From Haladaptatus halobius (GTDB lineage Archaea > Halobacteriota > Halobacteria > Halobacteriales > Haladaptataceae): a stretch of 64,000 nucleotides of DNA. Within the stretch, counting starts at the first letter, position 1. Each line of letters starts with the position of its first letter. A model generated the notes under the pieces. The model worked only from the letters and a program-made list of their open reading frames with translations, was not told where the DNA came from and did no database searches. The translations under genes and the position numbers were made by a program. Of this stretch, positions 26,010-35,858 are shown piece after piece. Where the stretch lies: NCBI RefSeq assembly GCF_020618475.1, contig NZ_CP085342.1, forward strand, positions 1 to 64,000, in the 5' to 3' direction.

Positions 26010-26338
26010 CCGACCAGCAGACGGTTCTCGCCCTCGAATGCACTGACTCGATCCAAATCCATACCGAGAAGCGCACGCTGACGGGCGTCATCTATCAGTG
26101 TGAGCACTGCGAGCCCGAACTCACCTGCCGCGGGCCAGAGCCAGGCGAGTACGTGCTGTACTTCGCGACACCGACCCACGACCTGTACCGCCTGCAGTAC
26201 GCCTACTACAACGAGATTGAGCACACCGAAGCCACACTCGAATACTACGATCTCTCGCCCAATGGTCGGTATACCTGGCTTCGGACGGGTGCCCGTGTCG
26301 AGTGCATCATCAACCCCTCGGGAGGTGAGCAGGCGTGA
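26006..26338 (+). CDS. uncharacterised Cys-containing protein of plasmid operon
   Basis: 110 aa; starts within the previous stop (ATGA) and overlaps the next GTG start (GTGA at 26335). YQCEHCEPELTCRG has three Cys; the rest is beta-rich (GEYVLYFATPTHDLYRLQYA). No family recognised. Confidence 0.55.
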   Translation: MTDQQTVLALECTDSIQIHTEKRTLTGVIYQCEHCEPELTCRGPEPGEYVLYFATPTHDLYRLQYAYYNEIEHTEATLEYYDLSPNGRYTWLRTGARVECIINPSGGEQA

Positions 26339-26742
26339 GTACCGACGGGCATTCGATCATTCCCAAGCCACTGAATCCACGCAATTCAGAAGCACTCATT
26401 CAACGCCTCTCATCCGGTGATCGCGTTCGCATCACGACGACCGACCTCCCACGGACGATTTGCACGGTGAGAGAGACCCACTCTGTGACAAGTCACGCAC
26501 CACAGCTCGTCTTGACGGCACCGCCGGTGACGACGACGGCACAGGACGCTCGCCAGCAAGCCACCTACCACTGCACCGCCAGCCACTCCGATTCGCCAAT
26601 GACTGTTCTCGAGTACACCCACACCGCCACTGACACGACCGCGCGTTGTATTGGTTCGCTCACCACGATTGCACACTTCCCCCGACTCTCCACGCCAGCA
26701 GAGGACACAGCAGTCACAGCGGAGGTGCGTGCAAATGAGTGA
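26335..26742 (+). CDS. uncharacterised protein of plasmid operon
   Basis: 135 aa with GTG start overlapping the previous stop. Thr/Ser-rich beta protein (SGDRVRITTTDLPRTICTV; APQLVLTAPPVTTT; TVLEYTHTATDTTARCIGSL). Overlaps the coiled-coil gene by eight bases (ATGAGTGA). No family recognised. Confidence 0.55.
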   Translation: MSTDGHSIIPKPLNPRNSEALIQRLSSGDRVRITTTDLPRTICTVRETHSVTSHAPQLVLTAPPVTTTAQDARQQATYHCTASHSDSPMTVLEYTHTATDTTARCIGSLTTIAHFPRLSTPAEDTAVTAEVRANE

Positions 26743-27538
26743 CGCCACCACGTCCGGAGCTTCGAGTATTGAGAATATCTCGATCAGCGACCTCGCCAAG
26801 CACGTCAAGTCGCTTACCGACCGTGTTGACGACCTTGAGCAAGAAGTCGTCGAAAAAGACGAGCGAATCGACGAACTCGAACAGCGAGTCGATCAACTCG
26901 AAGACTATCGCACGGAGGCGGCGAAAGAGCATGCTCAGGATCGACAGCAACTCAGTAGTCTCCAAGACACGACCGAGACGATACAAGCTGATGTCGACGA
27001 TCTCACCGACGTTGAAGAGAAGAACGCCCGTGTGCGAGCGTCGGTGTCCCGATTAATCAATCTCGTGCGGGATTACGAGACCGAAGAGAGTGTTGACGAC
27101 GATTCGTCCAATCTTGTTGCAGAAGCCTCGAATGCAGGGAAGCAACTCTTCGAGACAGTCCAACGCTCGGAACAGAATACCGAGCTCGTCAATTTCCGTG
27201 AAAAGCGTGCGGAGAGTCAGCAAGTCGAGGACAAGTACCTCGATGTGCTTGAGCACGCCAAGAAGGTCGCTGAGGCAAATGACGTGATGGTTGCACGGTT
27301 GGGCTATCGAGAGGTTGCGACGCATTACGGTTGTGCGTACAAGAACGACGGGTATCGCGTCATGGAGGAAATGGCCGAACGCGTTCCTGGCGTGACCTAC
27401 AAGGAATCCCGAACACTGTCGGTCGACGATGCAATAGGCGTCGGTGGTCATCACATCGAGATCACGTTCGCCCATCCCGACCTCGCCGGATGGATGAGAG
27501 CTCACGAAGCTAATGCGGGAGGGAACGGAGGACGCTAA
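26735..27538 (+). CDS. coiled-coil protein with C-terminal globular domain
   Basis: 267 aa from ATG 26735. Residues about 25-110 are a long coiled coil (LTDRVDDLEQEVVEKDERID, ELEQRVDQLEDYRTEAAKEH); then VRASVSRLINLVRDYETEES, and a C-terminal globular part (VMVARLGYREVATHYGCAYK, ...GHHIEITFAHPDLAGW). It is the last gene of the 25003-27538 operon. Similar proteins are frequent on haloarchaeal plasmids; role unknown, perhaps structural or replication-associated. A truncated relative lies at 58138-58325. Confidence 0.6.
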   Translation: MSDATTSGASSIENISISDLAKHVKSLTDRVDDLEQEVVEKDERIDELEQRVDQLEDYRTEAAKEHAQDRQQLSSLQDTTETIQADVDDLTDVEEKNARVRASVSRLINLVRDYETEESVDDDSSNLVAEASNAGKQLFETVQRSEQNTELVNFREKRAESQQVEDKYLDVLEHAKKVAEANDVMVARLGYREVATHYGCAYKNDGYRVMEEMAERVPGVTYKESRTLSVDDAIGVGGHHIEITFAHPDLAGWMRAHEANAGGNGGR

Positions 27539-27556
27539 TTATAGCGTTGTAATCAC

Positions 27557-27575
27557 GGGGGTTCGACGAACCCCC
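27557..27575 (+). terminator. perfect hairpin after plasmid operon
   Basis: GGGGGTTCG-A-CGAACCCCC is a 9-bp perfect inverted repeat 18 bases after the coiled-coil gene stop. It has no U tract, so it may also act in mRNA stability or be a protein-binding site. Confidence 0.4.
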
Positions 27576-28116
27576 ACTTCGGCGGCACCACCACCCGAGA
27601 TTCACACCGCCTTGACGGTGAAACATGGTGGTAGTAATAGGTTGGCTACGGTGGAGTGCGTCTGTTTCTGCGTCTATTTCTGCGGAACGGAGGGGGTCGC
27701 TCTCGCGATTTCCCTCTATTACAACGGTATAATCGACTACTTCCACTAGCGACAATCGAGGACGCCATGAGTGAGAACGTGGAGAAGTATTCCGAACAGA
27801 CGAGTCAGCAGTTGAACGTCACCCACCAGTGATCTGTTAGGAATGGTGTGCCAGATATAGAGGATATAATCGGCACCCTGCCATCGGCAGAGTGAACCCA
27901 CGGAAATTCATCGGTACAAGTCTGTCCGAGGCATCGATCCCATAGACGAGATGAACATTGATACAATAGTATTAATACTTCACGACACAAACGTCGCAAC
28001 CAGTTCATCCTCTAGGTACAGGCCTCCTTTCCCGGCTGTCACAAGAGGTCGAGTGGATCGAAAGACCACTCCCCAAAGCTTGATCGTTGGGATGAACGAT
28101 CCAAACAGGTACACAG
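27576..28116. other. intergenic with one short remnant
   Basis: About 540 bases. Apart from the truncated ORF at 27767-27832, nothing is recognised; several weak frames cover 27840-28110 on both strands, possibly a decayed mobile-element segment. Confidence 0.35.
27767..27832 (+). pseudogene. N-terminal stub of a ribbon-helix-helix-type protein
   Basis: MSENVEKYSEQTSQQLNVT-HQ then stop. The start resembles haloarchaeal ribbon-helix-helix regulators, in which NVT would continue into the DNA-binding strand. The rest is absent, so I call it a truncated remnant. Confidence 0.3.
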
Positions 28117-29136
28117 GTGAACATGATGTTATCGAACCGAGACAAACAGGGCCGGATCAATTGCAAACGACGAACAGTGTTGAGAGTGATCTCTCTCGCC
28201 GGGATAGTTGGCATCGGGAGTGGCACCGCCTTGGCCAATTCTTACGAACACAACAGTAGAACACCACCACCGGTGAGCAAGTCGAGTGAGACATTCCCGG
28301 ACGTGCTGGAACTTCCAGACGGGTTCCAGCCGGAAGGAATAGTCACCGGCCGCGGTGACACCTTCTTCGTTGGATCACTAGCATCAGGGGATATCTACCG
28401 GGGCGATTTGCGAACCGGGGATGGGAAGGTGCTCGTAGAAGGTATCGATGATCGGGTGGCGATTGGCCTGTCACACGATCGTCGGAGTGACTATCTCTTC
28501 GTAGCCGGCGGTGAAACGGGTGAGGCGTTCGTGTATGACGCTGAGACCGGAGATACGGTCGAGGAGTACGAGCTCACCGACCCAGGGAGTTTCGTGAACG
28601 ACGTGGTGGTGACGCCGACGGCGGCGTACTTCACCGATTCGTTCCGGCCGTTCCTGTATCGTCTGCCGCTGGGCCCGGCCGGACGATTGCCTAATCAGAA
28701 CGCAGTCGAAGAGATCTCGCTCGGTGGTGAGTTCGACTTTGTTTCGGGGTTCAACACGAACGGTATCGACGCGCCGCCCAGCACGAAGTACCTAATCATC
28801 GTGAACTCAACCACTGGGCTCCTCTACCGGGTCGATCCAGAATCGGGCCGCGCGACGGAGATCGATCTCGGGGGCGAGACGGTGAGGAACGGTGACGGTA
28901 TCCTGCTGGACGGCAAAACGCTGTATGTCGTCCGAAATCGAGACAATCTCATCGCCGTGGTGGAACTCGAACCGGGAGCGACGCAAGGTGAGGTGGTACG
29001 CGAAATCACCGATCCAGAGTTCGATGTGCCGACGACGATCGCGGAGTTCGGAAGCAACCTCTACGCGGTGAACGCCCGATTCGGAACCGACAATCCGGAG
29101 AGCGCGGAGTACGACGTCATCCGCGTCTCGAAGTAA
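28117..29136 (+). CDS. exported SMP-30/NHL-like beta-propeller protein
   Basis: 339 aa; GTG 28117 or ATG 28123/28126. The N-terminus KRRTVLRVISLAGIVGIGSG is a Tat-like signal. The mature part starts after a Pro-rich linker and has repeated propeller blades (PEGIVTGRGDTFFVGSLASG; DYLFVAGGETGEAFVYDAET; AYFTDSFRPFLYRLPLG; GLLYRVDPESGRATEIDLGG; TLYVVRNRDNLIAVVEL). This resembles SMP-30/gluconolactonase or superoxide-dismutase-associated propellers; a catalytic metal site is not certain. High-GC, typical haloarchaeal codon use. Stands alone. Confidence 0.75.
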   Translation: MNMMLSNRDKQGRINCKRRTVLRVISLAGIVGIGSGTALANSYEHNSRTPPPVSKSSETFPDVLELPDGFQPEGIVTGRGDTFFVGSLASGDIYRGDLRTGDGKVLVEGIDDRVAIGLSHDRRSDYLFVAGGETGEAFVYDAETGDTVEEYELTDPGSFVNDVVVTPTAAYFTDSFRPFLYRLPLGPAGRLPNQNAVEEISLGGEFDFVSGFNTNGIDAPPSTKYLIIVNSTTGLLYRVDPESGRATEIDLGGETVRNGDGILLDGKTLYVVRNRDNLIAVVELEPGATQGEVVREITDPEFDVPTTIAEFGSNLYAVNARFGTDNPESAEYDVIRVSK

Positions 29137-29358
29137 TCGAACCCCTGAACGGACTGGGGGCCGACCGGATAGATCCTCCGTCAAGAACCACTGCGCGATC
29201 CTAGTCGGTTACTGTTTACAGGGGTGGGGGCGGTCGATACGCGCCCTGTAATCAGCACGACGTTGAGATCTATCACTGAGTGAGTCTTAACAAGGCCGGG
29301 ATTTTTGCTTCTATGGGATGCTGGTGTACAACAAAACGATCTTATGAACTTGTAGTCG

Positions 29359-30903
29359 TTAGAGAAACGAATTCAGGCTCATCTCATCGTGATCCGCAAG
29401 GAATTGCTCAATGCGTTTCTCTCGCCAGTCCAACGGCGACAACACACTCGCTGCAGCACGAACCATCAACTCCCGATAAAACTCGGTATCATACTCGGTC
29501 GGCTCTTCAACCACCAACATTACTCGCTCTCGCGAGTGCTTTGCATCGTCGACCACCACATACGACACACTCTGGCCAGGCGCACGCGCTAAGCCCAAAT
29601 CCGCCGCCCGCTCCAGTGCTGCCACACTCTGTGTCGATTGCGTGTAGTCCTCCCGCTTTTTCGAAACACGATTCGTGATCACCAACTCGCTTGGATCAAC
29701 CGCCTCACGCTCCAGCCGATCAACCCACGACCGCAATTCCTCACAGATCGCTTCCGGATCACGATACTCATCGATCGCTCGAATCAACGCTTTCTGCGCA
29801 TCGTCGATATACGACGGCGAACTTCGCTGCCGACACTCGATTCCCCGATACTTGTACTCGTCTTCGCCAGCAACCTTCCCGAAGTACTTCGTCAACGCAC
29901 CGGCATCCGAATCACGCAACGGAACAAAGGCGATCCAGTCGTAGTGCGCTTCGTGTTCAAGGCGAATCTCGACCTGCCTAGAAATCTCCGAGACAAGCTC
30001 AGACGGGGACGTCTGTTCCTATCCCTCGATCGGCGTCACCCACACGCTATCGACGATACCATGCACAATCTGCCAGCCATGCTCCTCGAGGACTGCTTTC
30101 GTCTCTAAGAGAATCTCCCGAGCATACGCGTTGATCGCCTCGTGGCACTCGATCCGTCCAAACTTCGCGTTCGAGAAGCCCTGATAGCCGAAACAGGAGA
30201 CCAAAATCCACTTGATCGCACTCGATTGACCTTCCAATTCGTCGCGACGCTCCTCATCGTCAGTCTCGCGAATTTCAGCTTTGATCGCATCCCGATCTTC
30301 GATCAACGGCTCAAGCACATCTGGCAGATAGCCTCGCTCGTCACAAATCGAATACCCGATACCCGGTACGTCCTCCCGATCAGCATGGCACTCACAGCGG
30401 ATCTTCTCCGGACTCACGTTCCGCGTGACGATGATATTCGGATACAACGACGAAAAGTCGAGTTCGTGGACGTCCTCGTGCAGGCCGACGTCCGGTGCAA
30501 ACGTGAACCCACCACGGTCGGCGTCGTGCAGCTGGCGCATCGTTTTGAACTTCTCGTGACGCCACGAACGCCATGGGACAAGCACGCCCCGCTCACGTGC
30601 TTCCTGGATCTGGATCCCGGTCAAAATATTCCCGATCGACGACCACGCTAACTCCTGTAGTGGTTTGCCCGACTTCTTCACGAGATACAGACAGCCGTCA
30701 AGATTCGTCTGATTCCACATGAACGTATTCGAGCCGTCGATGATCACCCGACCGGGGAGATTGTACCGTGCCGGTGAGTGCCCGACTTGCCCGTAGCTTT
30801 CATACGTCGATTCCCCAGCGAGCTGCTGCCACCCCGCCCGTCGGCCAAGCTGGAACTCTACATCGAGCCGATCGGCCTGTTCGAAGAGAAATCTATCGAT
30901 CAA
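29359..30903 (-). pseudogene. family B DNA polymerase, N-terminally truncated with in-frame stop
   Basis: Two adjoining pieces (30019-30903 and 29359-29919) are in the same frame, separated by a TAG after WVTPIEG. Motif A DFSSLYPNII, motif B with KWILVSCFGYQGFSNAKFGR and motif C GIVDSVWVTP identify a B-family polymerase of the plasmid/virus type (PolB2-like). The exonuclease and N-terminal domains are gone: an in-frame TGA closes the frame just before 30903, and only TTG is available as start. Motif C reads IVDS rather than DTDS, which may already have been true of the ancestor. Not functional as a polymerase. Confidence 0.8.
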
Positions 30904-31028
30904 TGCTGGCGTTCATGTCTCCGGAGAAGGCTAAAAAGTCCATCTTCCTGTTGCATTCCGATGGAGAATTAGGAAGCTCCCTCCGTAGCAAGGGGTGAGT
31001 ACCCCCGAGCGCGACAGTATGGAAGAGT

Positions 31029-32867
31029 TCACTCAGTGGTCATTTCATTGCCGCCGTTCGTCTGGTTGCCTGTTGTTTGCGTGGTCGTCCCACCGGTGAA
31101 GTCGTCGCCTTGCTCAGGGGGAACGATTTTCATCACGACGCCGGTGTTCCCCTCCGGAATCGGTCGTTGATTGGCGAGGATGTACACATCGCCATTTTGG
31201 TCACGTCCGAATGCAAGGACGTAGTGATTGAGGTACCCATTGTCAGTGTTGGCAACCTGAATGGCCGACGTTTCCCAGCCACCGGAGGTTCGCGGGATCT
31301 TGTTCGGAATACTTGGCTTCGTTGATGGGACGTTGGCCGGCCCCTGGCTCGCAGTCTGGTTTCCGGCTGTCTGATTGCCCGTCGTTTGGTTATCTGTGGT
31401 CTGATTTCCGGTCGTCTGGTTGCCACCGCCACTGTCTTGATTCGTTTGCCCCCTCCGAACAGGGCTATCCTGCGGCGGCACTGCCGTGAAAAGCCTCCCG
31501 TCAGGATTCTCGCGGGTTGGATCGGCGGTCCAATCACCATAGATATAGCTGTTTTGGAGTTGGGGAACGGCTTGCCCGTAGTTGACGACACCGCCGACGG
31601 TTGCGATGCCCACCGACGTCCCCTGGTAGGCATGCGGATACTCGACGAATGGATCAATAAGGTTTTGACCGTTATACGGTGGTTCGTTTGGTGCCCGGGT
31701 TGGACACTGTTGTGGTGGCTGACCAGTGTTTGCCGTACTGAAGCAATGATAACCCTCCTTGACGTTCCAGCCGTAGTTGCCACCCTTAGTAACAATATCA
31801 TGCTCCTCGAAAAGATCCTGGCCGAGATCGCCAACGATTAACACACCATTGTTGAACGACCAGCGGTATGGATTTCGGAAACCCCAGGCCCAGTTCTCGC
31901 CAAGACCGTCTCCGCTGCCGGCCAGCGGATTGTCGTCTGGAATCGCGTAAGGCTTGCCTCCCTCTTGGTTGTCTACGTCGATACGGATGAAGCTCCCAAG
32001 GAGATTCCCAGTGACATCCTGCCCATTACCACCCTCGTTTTCCTGATACCAATCAGCGACATGACCGAGGTAGGTATCGTTCGCCCCACCGCCATCCCCC
32101 ATTGAGATGTAGAGGTAGCCGTCTGGGCCAAAGTCGATCGCCCCGGCATTGTGATTGTATTGCGGATGAGGGAACTCGATGATCGTTCGTTCAGAGTCAG
32201 GATTCCCCTTGTTCAGATCCTCAGTGGCCGTAAATTCGGCGATGACTTCCGTGTGGTCGAACGACAAAGGAGTTCCCGGCCGTGCAGGTGCACTATAATG
32301 AAGGAAGAACCGACGGTTGTTCTGGAAGTCGGGATGGAACGTGATCCCGAGTAATCCACGTTCATCGTAGCCCGGTAGACTCGGTTTGTAATCCCCACGA
32401 AATCCTGTTCCAAGATCGACTATTCGATCGCTAATGTCAATGAACGGTTCGTCCTGGATGCCGTTCTCGCCATGGATCCACACTTCGCCAGTCTGGTCAG
32501 TGATGAACCGGCGGTTTTGTTCCTCGTTAGCGATTGCCCAGCCTGTTGGTAGGGTCATGCCCTCGCCGACAATTTGGACACCGATTGTCGGCCCTTCTGG
32601 AAAGTACCCCGTATCGCCTTGGTTATCCCCCTGCTGAGTTGTGGTCTCTTGTGTGGCCGCGGTACCGCCGAAACCTGCAGCCATGCCGGTGACTGCCGTC
32701 GCCTTGAGGAATCGCCGTCGATGCGTATCTAGCAATGAGTTCCTAGTAAATTCAGCCGTCAATTCGGTTTCCGCTCCCGTCTCGTCAATCACATCACAAC
32801 CTGTCTCAATTGTCGGTTCGGGCTTCTCGTTGGACGTGGTCGTGTCGTCTTTTGATTCTCGAGTCAT
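31029..32867 (-). CDS. Tat-exported PQQ-dependent sugar dehydrogenase family protein
   Basis: 612-aa member of the soluble aldose/glucose dehydrogenase (PQQ) propeller family. The signal lies unusually far in: RRRFLK at 50-55 after a 49-residue acidic N-region, then a hydrophobic Ala/Gly stretch. Typical blade motifs: DERGLLGITFHPDFQNNRRF, HNAGAIDFGPDGYLYISMGD, NGQDVTGNLLGSFIRIDVDN, WAWGFRNPYRWSF, GGNYGWNVKEGYHCF. A low-complexity repeat of NQTTGNQTTD type near residues 475-510 inserts into the last blade, and a similar Thr/Asn tail closes the protein. PQQ and sugar as ligands are inferred from the family. Confidence 0.85.
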   Translation of the reverse strand: MTRESKDDTTTSNEKPEPTIETGCDVIDETGAETELTAEFTRNSLLDTHRRRFLKATAVTGMAAGFGGTAATQETTTQQGDNQGDTGYFPEGPTIGVQIVGEGMTLPTGWAIANEEQNRRFITDQTGEVWIHGENGIQDEPFIDISDRIVDLGTGFRGDYKPSLPGYDERGLLGITFHPDFQNNRRFFLHYSAPARPGTPLSFDHTEVIAEFTATEDLNKGNPDSERTIIEFPHPQYNHNAGAIDFGPDGYLYISMGDGGGANDTYLGHVADWYQENEGGNGQDVTGNLLGSFIRIDVDNQEGGKPYAIPDDNPLAGSGDGLGENWAWGFRNPYRWSFNNGVLIVGDLGQDLFEEHDIVTKGGNYGWNVKEGYHCFSTANTGQPPQQCPTRAPNEPPYNGQNLIDPFVEYPHAYQGTSVGIATVGGVVNYGQAVPQLQNSYIYGDWTADPTRENPDGRLFTAVPPQDSPVRRGQTNQDSGGGNQTTGNQTTDNQTTGNQTAGNQTASQGPANVPSTKPSIPNKIPRTSGGWETSAIQVANTDNGYLNHYVLAFGRDQNGDVYILANQRPIPEGNTGVVMKIVPPEQGDDFTGGTTTQTTGNQTNGGNEMTTE

Positions 32868-34064
32868 CTAATAACAGACCTCGGATGTGACGACGGGACT
32901 TTCATGGATAAAACCGAAATATTGTTTACCGTTTCATTTGTCTACTCACTTTCCGATTACGGTTGAGTAATCGTACTTACCGCTTCTGCGAAACTATTAA
33001 TCGCGACTGGTGAACCGAGGCAATTCAACGTATGAACGACCGACAGGAGTTCGGGTGATTGCGGTTTACGAAACCATACGTGGAAAGACATCACAAATTC
33101 GGGAAACAATGAGATGGATGCACAGAACGAAATTGACGAAGCGGTAGAAGCCAGGGACGACCAGGTGGATGCATCGATACACGCCACGATGGCGGATAGC
33201 TAAACACACCATTATTTTTCTCATCAATGGAGGAAGTGTGTTCTTGTATTAACCTTAAATGGAGAGATGAGGAGGGAGATCATAAATCTCCACCTTTCTA
33301 GATAGAAATCATCTGCTGACTACTGTTCGGTGTTTCCCTTCGAGTTTCTCCACATCAGTTCGATGCGGAGAAACGAAAGTACGGCTCTTACGGAGATACA
33401 CATTGCTTTCGCAGATAAAAATAATAGTCTGTTTTTCTTTCGCGTTCAATCGTTCTCGCGAGCACGCTCCAGCTAAATGAGTATCAGCCCAAGATCCAGG
33501 CAAGATGGTTGTATGAGGGGTCGTCAGTCATCTTGAGGTGTGAGCTTTCACCACGCAGTACGTCTCAAAACTATCGATGATGATCAGGTCATACCCATAC
33601 ACTTCCAGGATGGTGTAAATGTCCGCTCACGTTGACACCTCCGGTGAAGATATATCGTGAATCCAGAGGTCTTGATATGTTCCCGCGCCTGAAGACGCGG
33701 GAGTCTACGACGTGGATAGTAATCGATTTGTGAGTATGCGACTGGAGTCAGAAGACGCTGAACAACAGACGTACTCAACCCGGCGAGAAGGACAGCTAGG
33801 AAGGGAGAACCACTCTCACGATCAGGCACGACGACATCGTCAGGGTGATGGCGCCAGACCATGTCGTCACGCTGGACTGTGTGAGAGCGTATCTCCACCA
33901 ACGACATAGGGGATAAAATAAGTTCGTCAGACATAATTTGATTTTATTATACCTTTCATCAAATAATGTCACAATATTTTTCGAATTTGATTTCCAGTAT
34001 TGCTTTTGTTTCTAATGGGTAAATTCTGCGGTAAGAGGCCGTTACTCAACTATTTGGAGAACGA
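32868..34064. other. long intergenic region with IS605-end-like hairpin
   Basis: About 1.2 kb without a convincing gene. Frames such as 33584-33934 (minus) and 33712-33909 (plus) do not look like proteins. A short frame at 33117-33200 (MDAQNEIDEAVEARDDQVDA) has acidic haloarchaeal character but no clear start or family. The hairpin at 33681-33702 suggests that a dead mobile element lies here. The stretch 33925-34030 is AT-rich and probably holds the promoter of the HalOD1 gene. Confidence 0.4.
33681..33702. mobile_element. possible IS200/IS605-type end hairpin
   Basis: TCCCGCG (33681-33687), loop CCTGAAGA, CGCGGGA (33696-33702). Hairpins with a CTGAAGA/TCTTCAG loop flanked by CCGCG are typical at the ends of haloarchaeal IS200/IS605/IS1341 elements. 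No transposase remains nearby. Confidence 0.3.
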
Positions 34065-34469
34065 ATGAAAAGTATGAACAGCGACACAATGAGAACGAAA
34101 ACGACCAGCTGGTTCGGTTCCACCACGGAGCACTCGGGACCGAGTCCACCACCCCAATACACATTGGTGGAATCCAAGACGATTGACCTCGAATCTTCGA
34201 CTTCGGAGCTTGTTGTTGGTGTCGTTGAGGCACTCGTTGAGGTGATCGAGCCGGCAGGTGGCCAGACCACACTCTCGTTGTACGAATACGTGAACCCAGA
34301 TGCACTCAAAGACATCATTACAGCAAGCGCGGAGAAAAAGAGTGACGTTGAGGTGCGATTCACGGTCGAGGACTATCTTGTCACCGTCCGCAGTGACAAT
34401 ACCATTCTCATCTACGGACCGATTAGAGCACAACGCGGTAGTGGGGGAAACCCATGCCCGGCTAGTTGA
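34065..34469 (+). CDS. HalOD1 output-domain protein
   Basis: 134 aa (or shorter from Met codons at 34074 or 34089). Residues about 45-115 match the haloarchaeal output domain HalOD1: TSELVVGVVEALVEVIEPAG, then LSLYEYVNPDALKDII with the conserved L-x-x-Y-V-N/D-P-D-A-L core, then VEVRFTVEDYLVTVRSDNTI. HalOD1 proteins are small regulators or output modules of two-component systems; the target is unknown. Stands alone on the plus strand beside a minus-strand HTH gene. Confidence 0.75.
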   Translation: MKSMNSDTMRTKTTSWFGSTTEHSGPSPPPQYTLVESKTIDLESSTSELVVGVVEALVEVIEPAGGQTTLSLYEYVNPDALKDIITASAEKKSDVEVRFTVEDYLVTVRSDNTILIYGPIRAQRGSGGNPCPAS

Positions 34470-34536
34470 TCAAGAAAAGCGATTCGATTGACACGATGTA
34501 TTTCCATGTTAACACTCACTACCGGGGCCGTTCTTG

Positions 34537-34773
34537 CTATTCAGCTCCGTAATCCGTGAGCCGGAGCTTCCTCTCAACCTCATAGAGATGGCCCTTCATG
34601 TAGAGTCGTCCAATGATATCCTCGGCAGCAGGCCGCTCAAGATCTTCTTCGTCCTTGAGAATCGCATACGCGTGCTCATATGTGAGTTCCCCCTCATCTG
34701 GAAGCCTCCTTGCGAGTGCCTCAAGCGCTTCTTGCGCAAGTGGGGTGAGTGGCGATTTCCCATTTGGCCTCAT
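34537..34773 (-). CDS. small winged-helix-like protein (copy 1)
   Basis: 78 aa from Met at 34773. SPLTPLAQEALEALARRLPD, ELTYEHAYAILKDEEDLERP, AAEDIIGRLYMKGHLYEV form two helices and a hairpin wing like a small winged helix. Start chosen by comparison with the near-identical gene at 39039-39275: both have a Met at this position and diverge before it. A longer start at 34818 is possible. The 3' flank is also conserved between copies. Confidence 0.65.
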   Translation of the reverse strand: MRPNGKSPLTPLAQEALEALARRLPDEGELTYEHAYAILKDEEDLERPAAEDIIGRLYMKGHLYEVERKLRLTDYGAE

Positions 34774-35113
34774 TCGTACGACCAAATTTGAGGACACGAC
34801 AGGTAAACCCTCGGTCAAACTCCGTTCGTGACACTACTTAGCTCATTGTGACAAGGGGAGTAAGCAGACGGCATGGGAGGATGGGTTGGGATGAGTACGA
34901 GAATCCACGTCGTCTGCTGGAATACGCTGACTGCAATCTTCACTTGGTACCCGACGGATAAAGACCTCAGCCAACCAGAGCGGAAGTGAAACTGAATACA
35001 CATGAGGGGATTCGCGGCCTCGACGCTTCTCACCAAAAACGCCGAGCCGAGAGCGCATCTGCCAAGGCGAATGTTCTTGAGTTAGTATGCTCGACTAACT
35101 ACCAATACCCAAC

Positions 35114-35302
35114 AAGATCAAACGCTCCGGCGATGGCCTCGCTCTCCAGGTCACAAAGCTTGCCCGAGCCGCTGGACTCGTTGAAGAAATCGACGGCGAT
35201 CCCACTCGTCTTGCTGACATCTGTGTATTTGCATTCAACGGGCTCCTCCTCGCTGTCGATCTTGACCACATCACAGACGAGAATATCGTCGAACTCGCAT
35301 AG
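35114..35302 (+). pseudogene. C-terminal remnant, perhaps AbrB-like
   Basis: KIKRSGDGLALQVTKLARAA, GLVEEIDGDPTRLADICVFA... to ELA and stop, with no start codon (in-frame TAA just before). The first part resembles an AbrB/MazE strand pattern (K-x-x-RSGDGLALQVTK); the rest is not recognised. Confidence 0.3.
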
Positions 35303-35858
35303 CAGAAACGACAACCACGACAGGTAAGATGGTTTGAACGACCATCATCTCCGCTTGACAGCGACCGAGCCCACGATGGGAAGCTGCAGTCGCTGCCACG
35401 GTGATGCAAGTTTCAAGCGCATATCCCGTCTTCAGGCGGAGTCAAGCGACATCGGGCCTCGTTCCCTGCCAGAATCATTTTGGTGTGGCTCGCTGTAACT
35501 CAGACTGCTATGGAGTCGGTGGGGTCCGTCCCTGGACAGACAGATGATGGCGACGAACACGGTCTGTTTGTTGCACGGCGATAACGCGGCTTCCGACGGG
35601 ACCTCAATGGCCGGGGCACAGTGCTCCAAGAGGGAAACTAAAGTTCCCCCGGTGTATCGCCGGTTCCCTCTGAGTGCGGGTTAAAACCTTGAAGGTTGTA
35701 ATAGCAGAAGTCCGGACACCGAATTCCACGGTCTATAGGCTGTGGGGGTCAAGGTCGACGAATAACCAAATCATGACAGCTCGAATACAATTGATGAAAT
35801 TGAACCGTCGGTTCCGATTATGGGTTGATTCGGTAAACACGTCGGGAGGTGATGGTTA
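35303..35858. other. intergenic with degraded sequence
   Basis: About 550 bases. Fragmented plus-strand frames with Cys pairs (CNSDCYG, CLLHGDNA) near 35480-35640 could be the tail of a dead transposon gene; an inverted GGGAAACTAAAGTTCCC lies at 35632-35648. A short frame ending at 35859 (MTARIQLMKLNRRFRLWVDS) overlaps the GTG of the sulfotransferase gene by one base and may be the end of a lost upstream gene of that operon. Confidence 0.3.

Noticed and set aside
31133..31834. 233-codon frame on the minus strand inside the sugar-dehydrogenase gene
   Set aside because: Same strand but alternative frame of a clear gene; basic, Ser/Arg-rich product typical of a shadow frame.
33584..33934. 116-codon minus-strand frame in the long gap
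   Set aside because: Covers an IS-end-like hairpin and shows no protein features.
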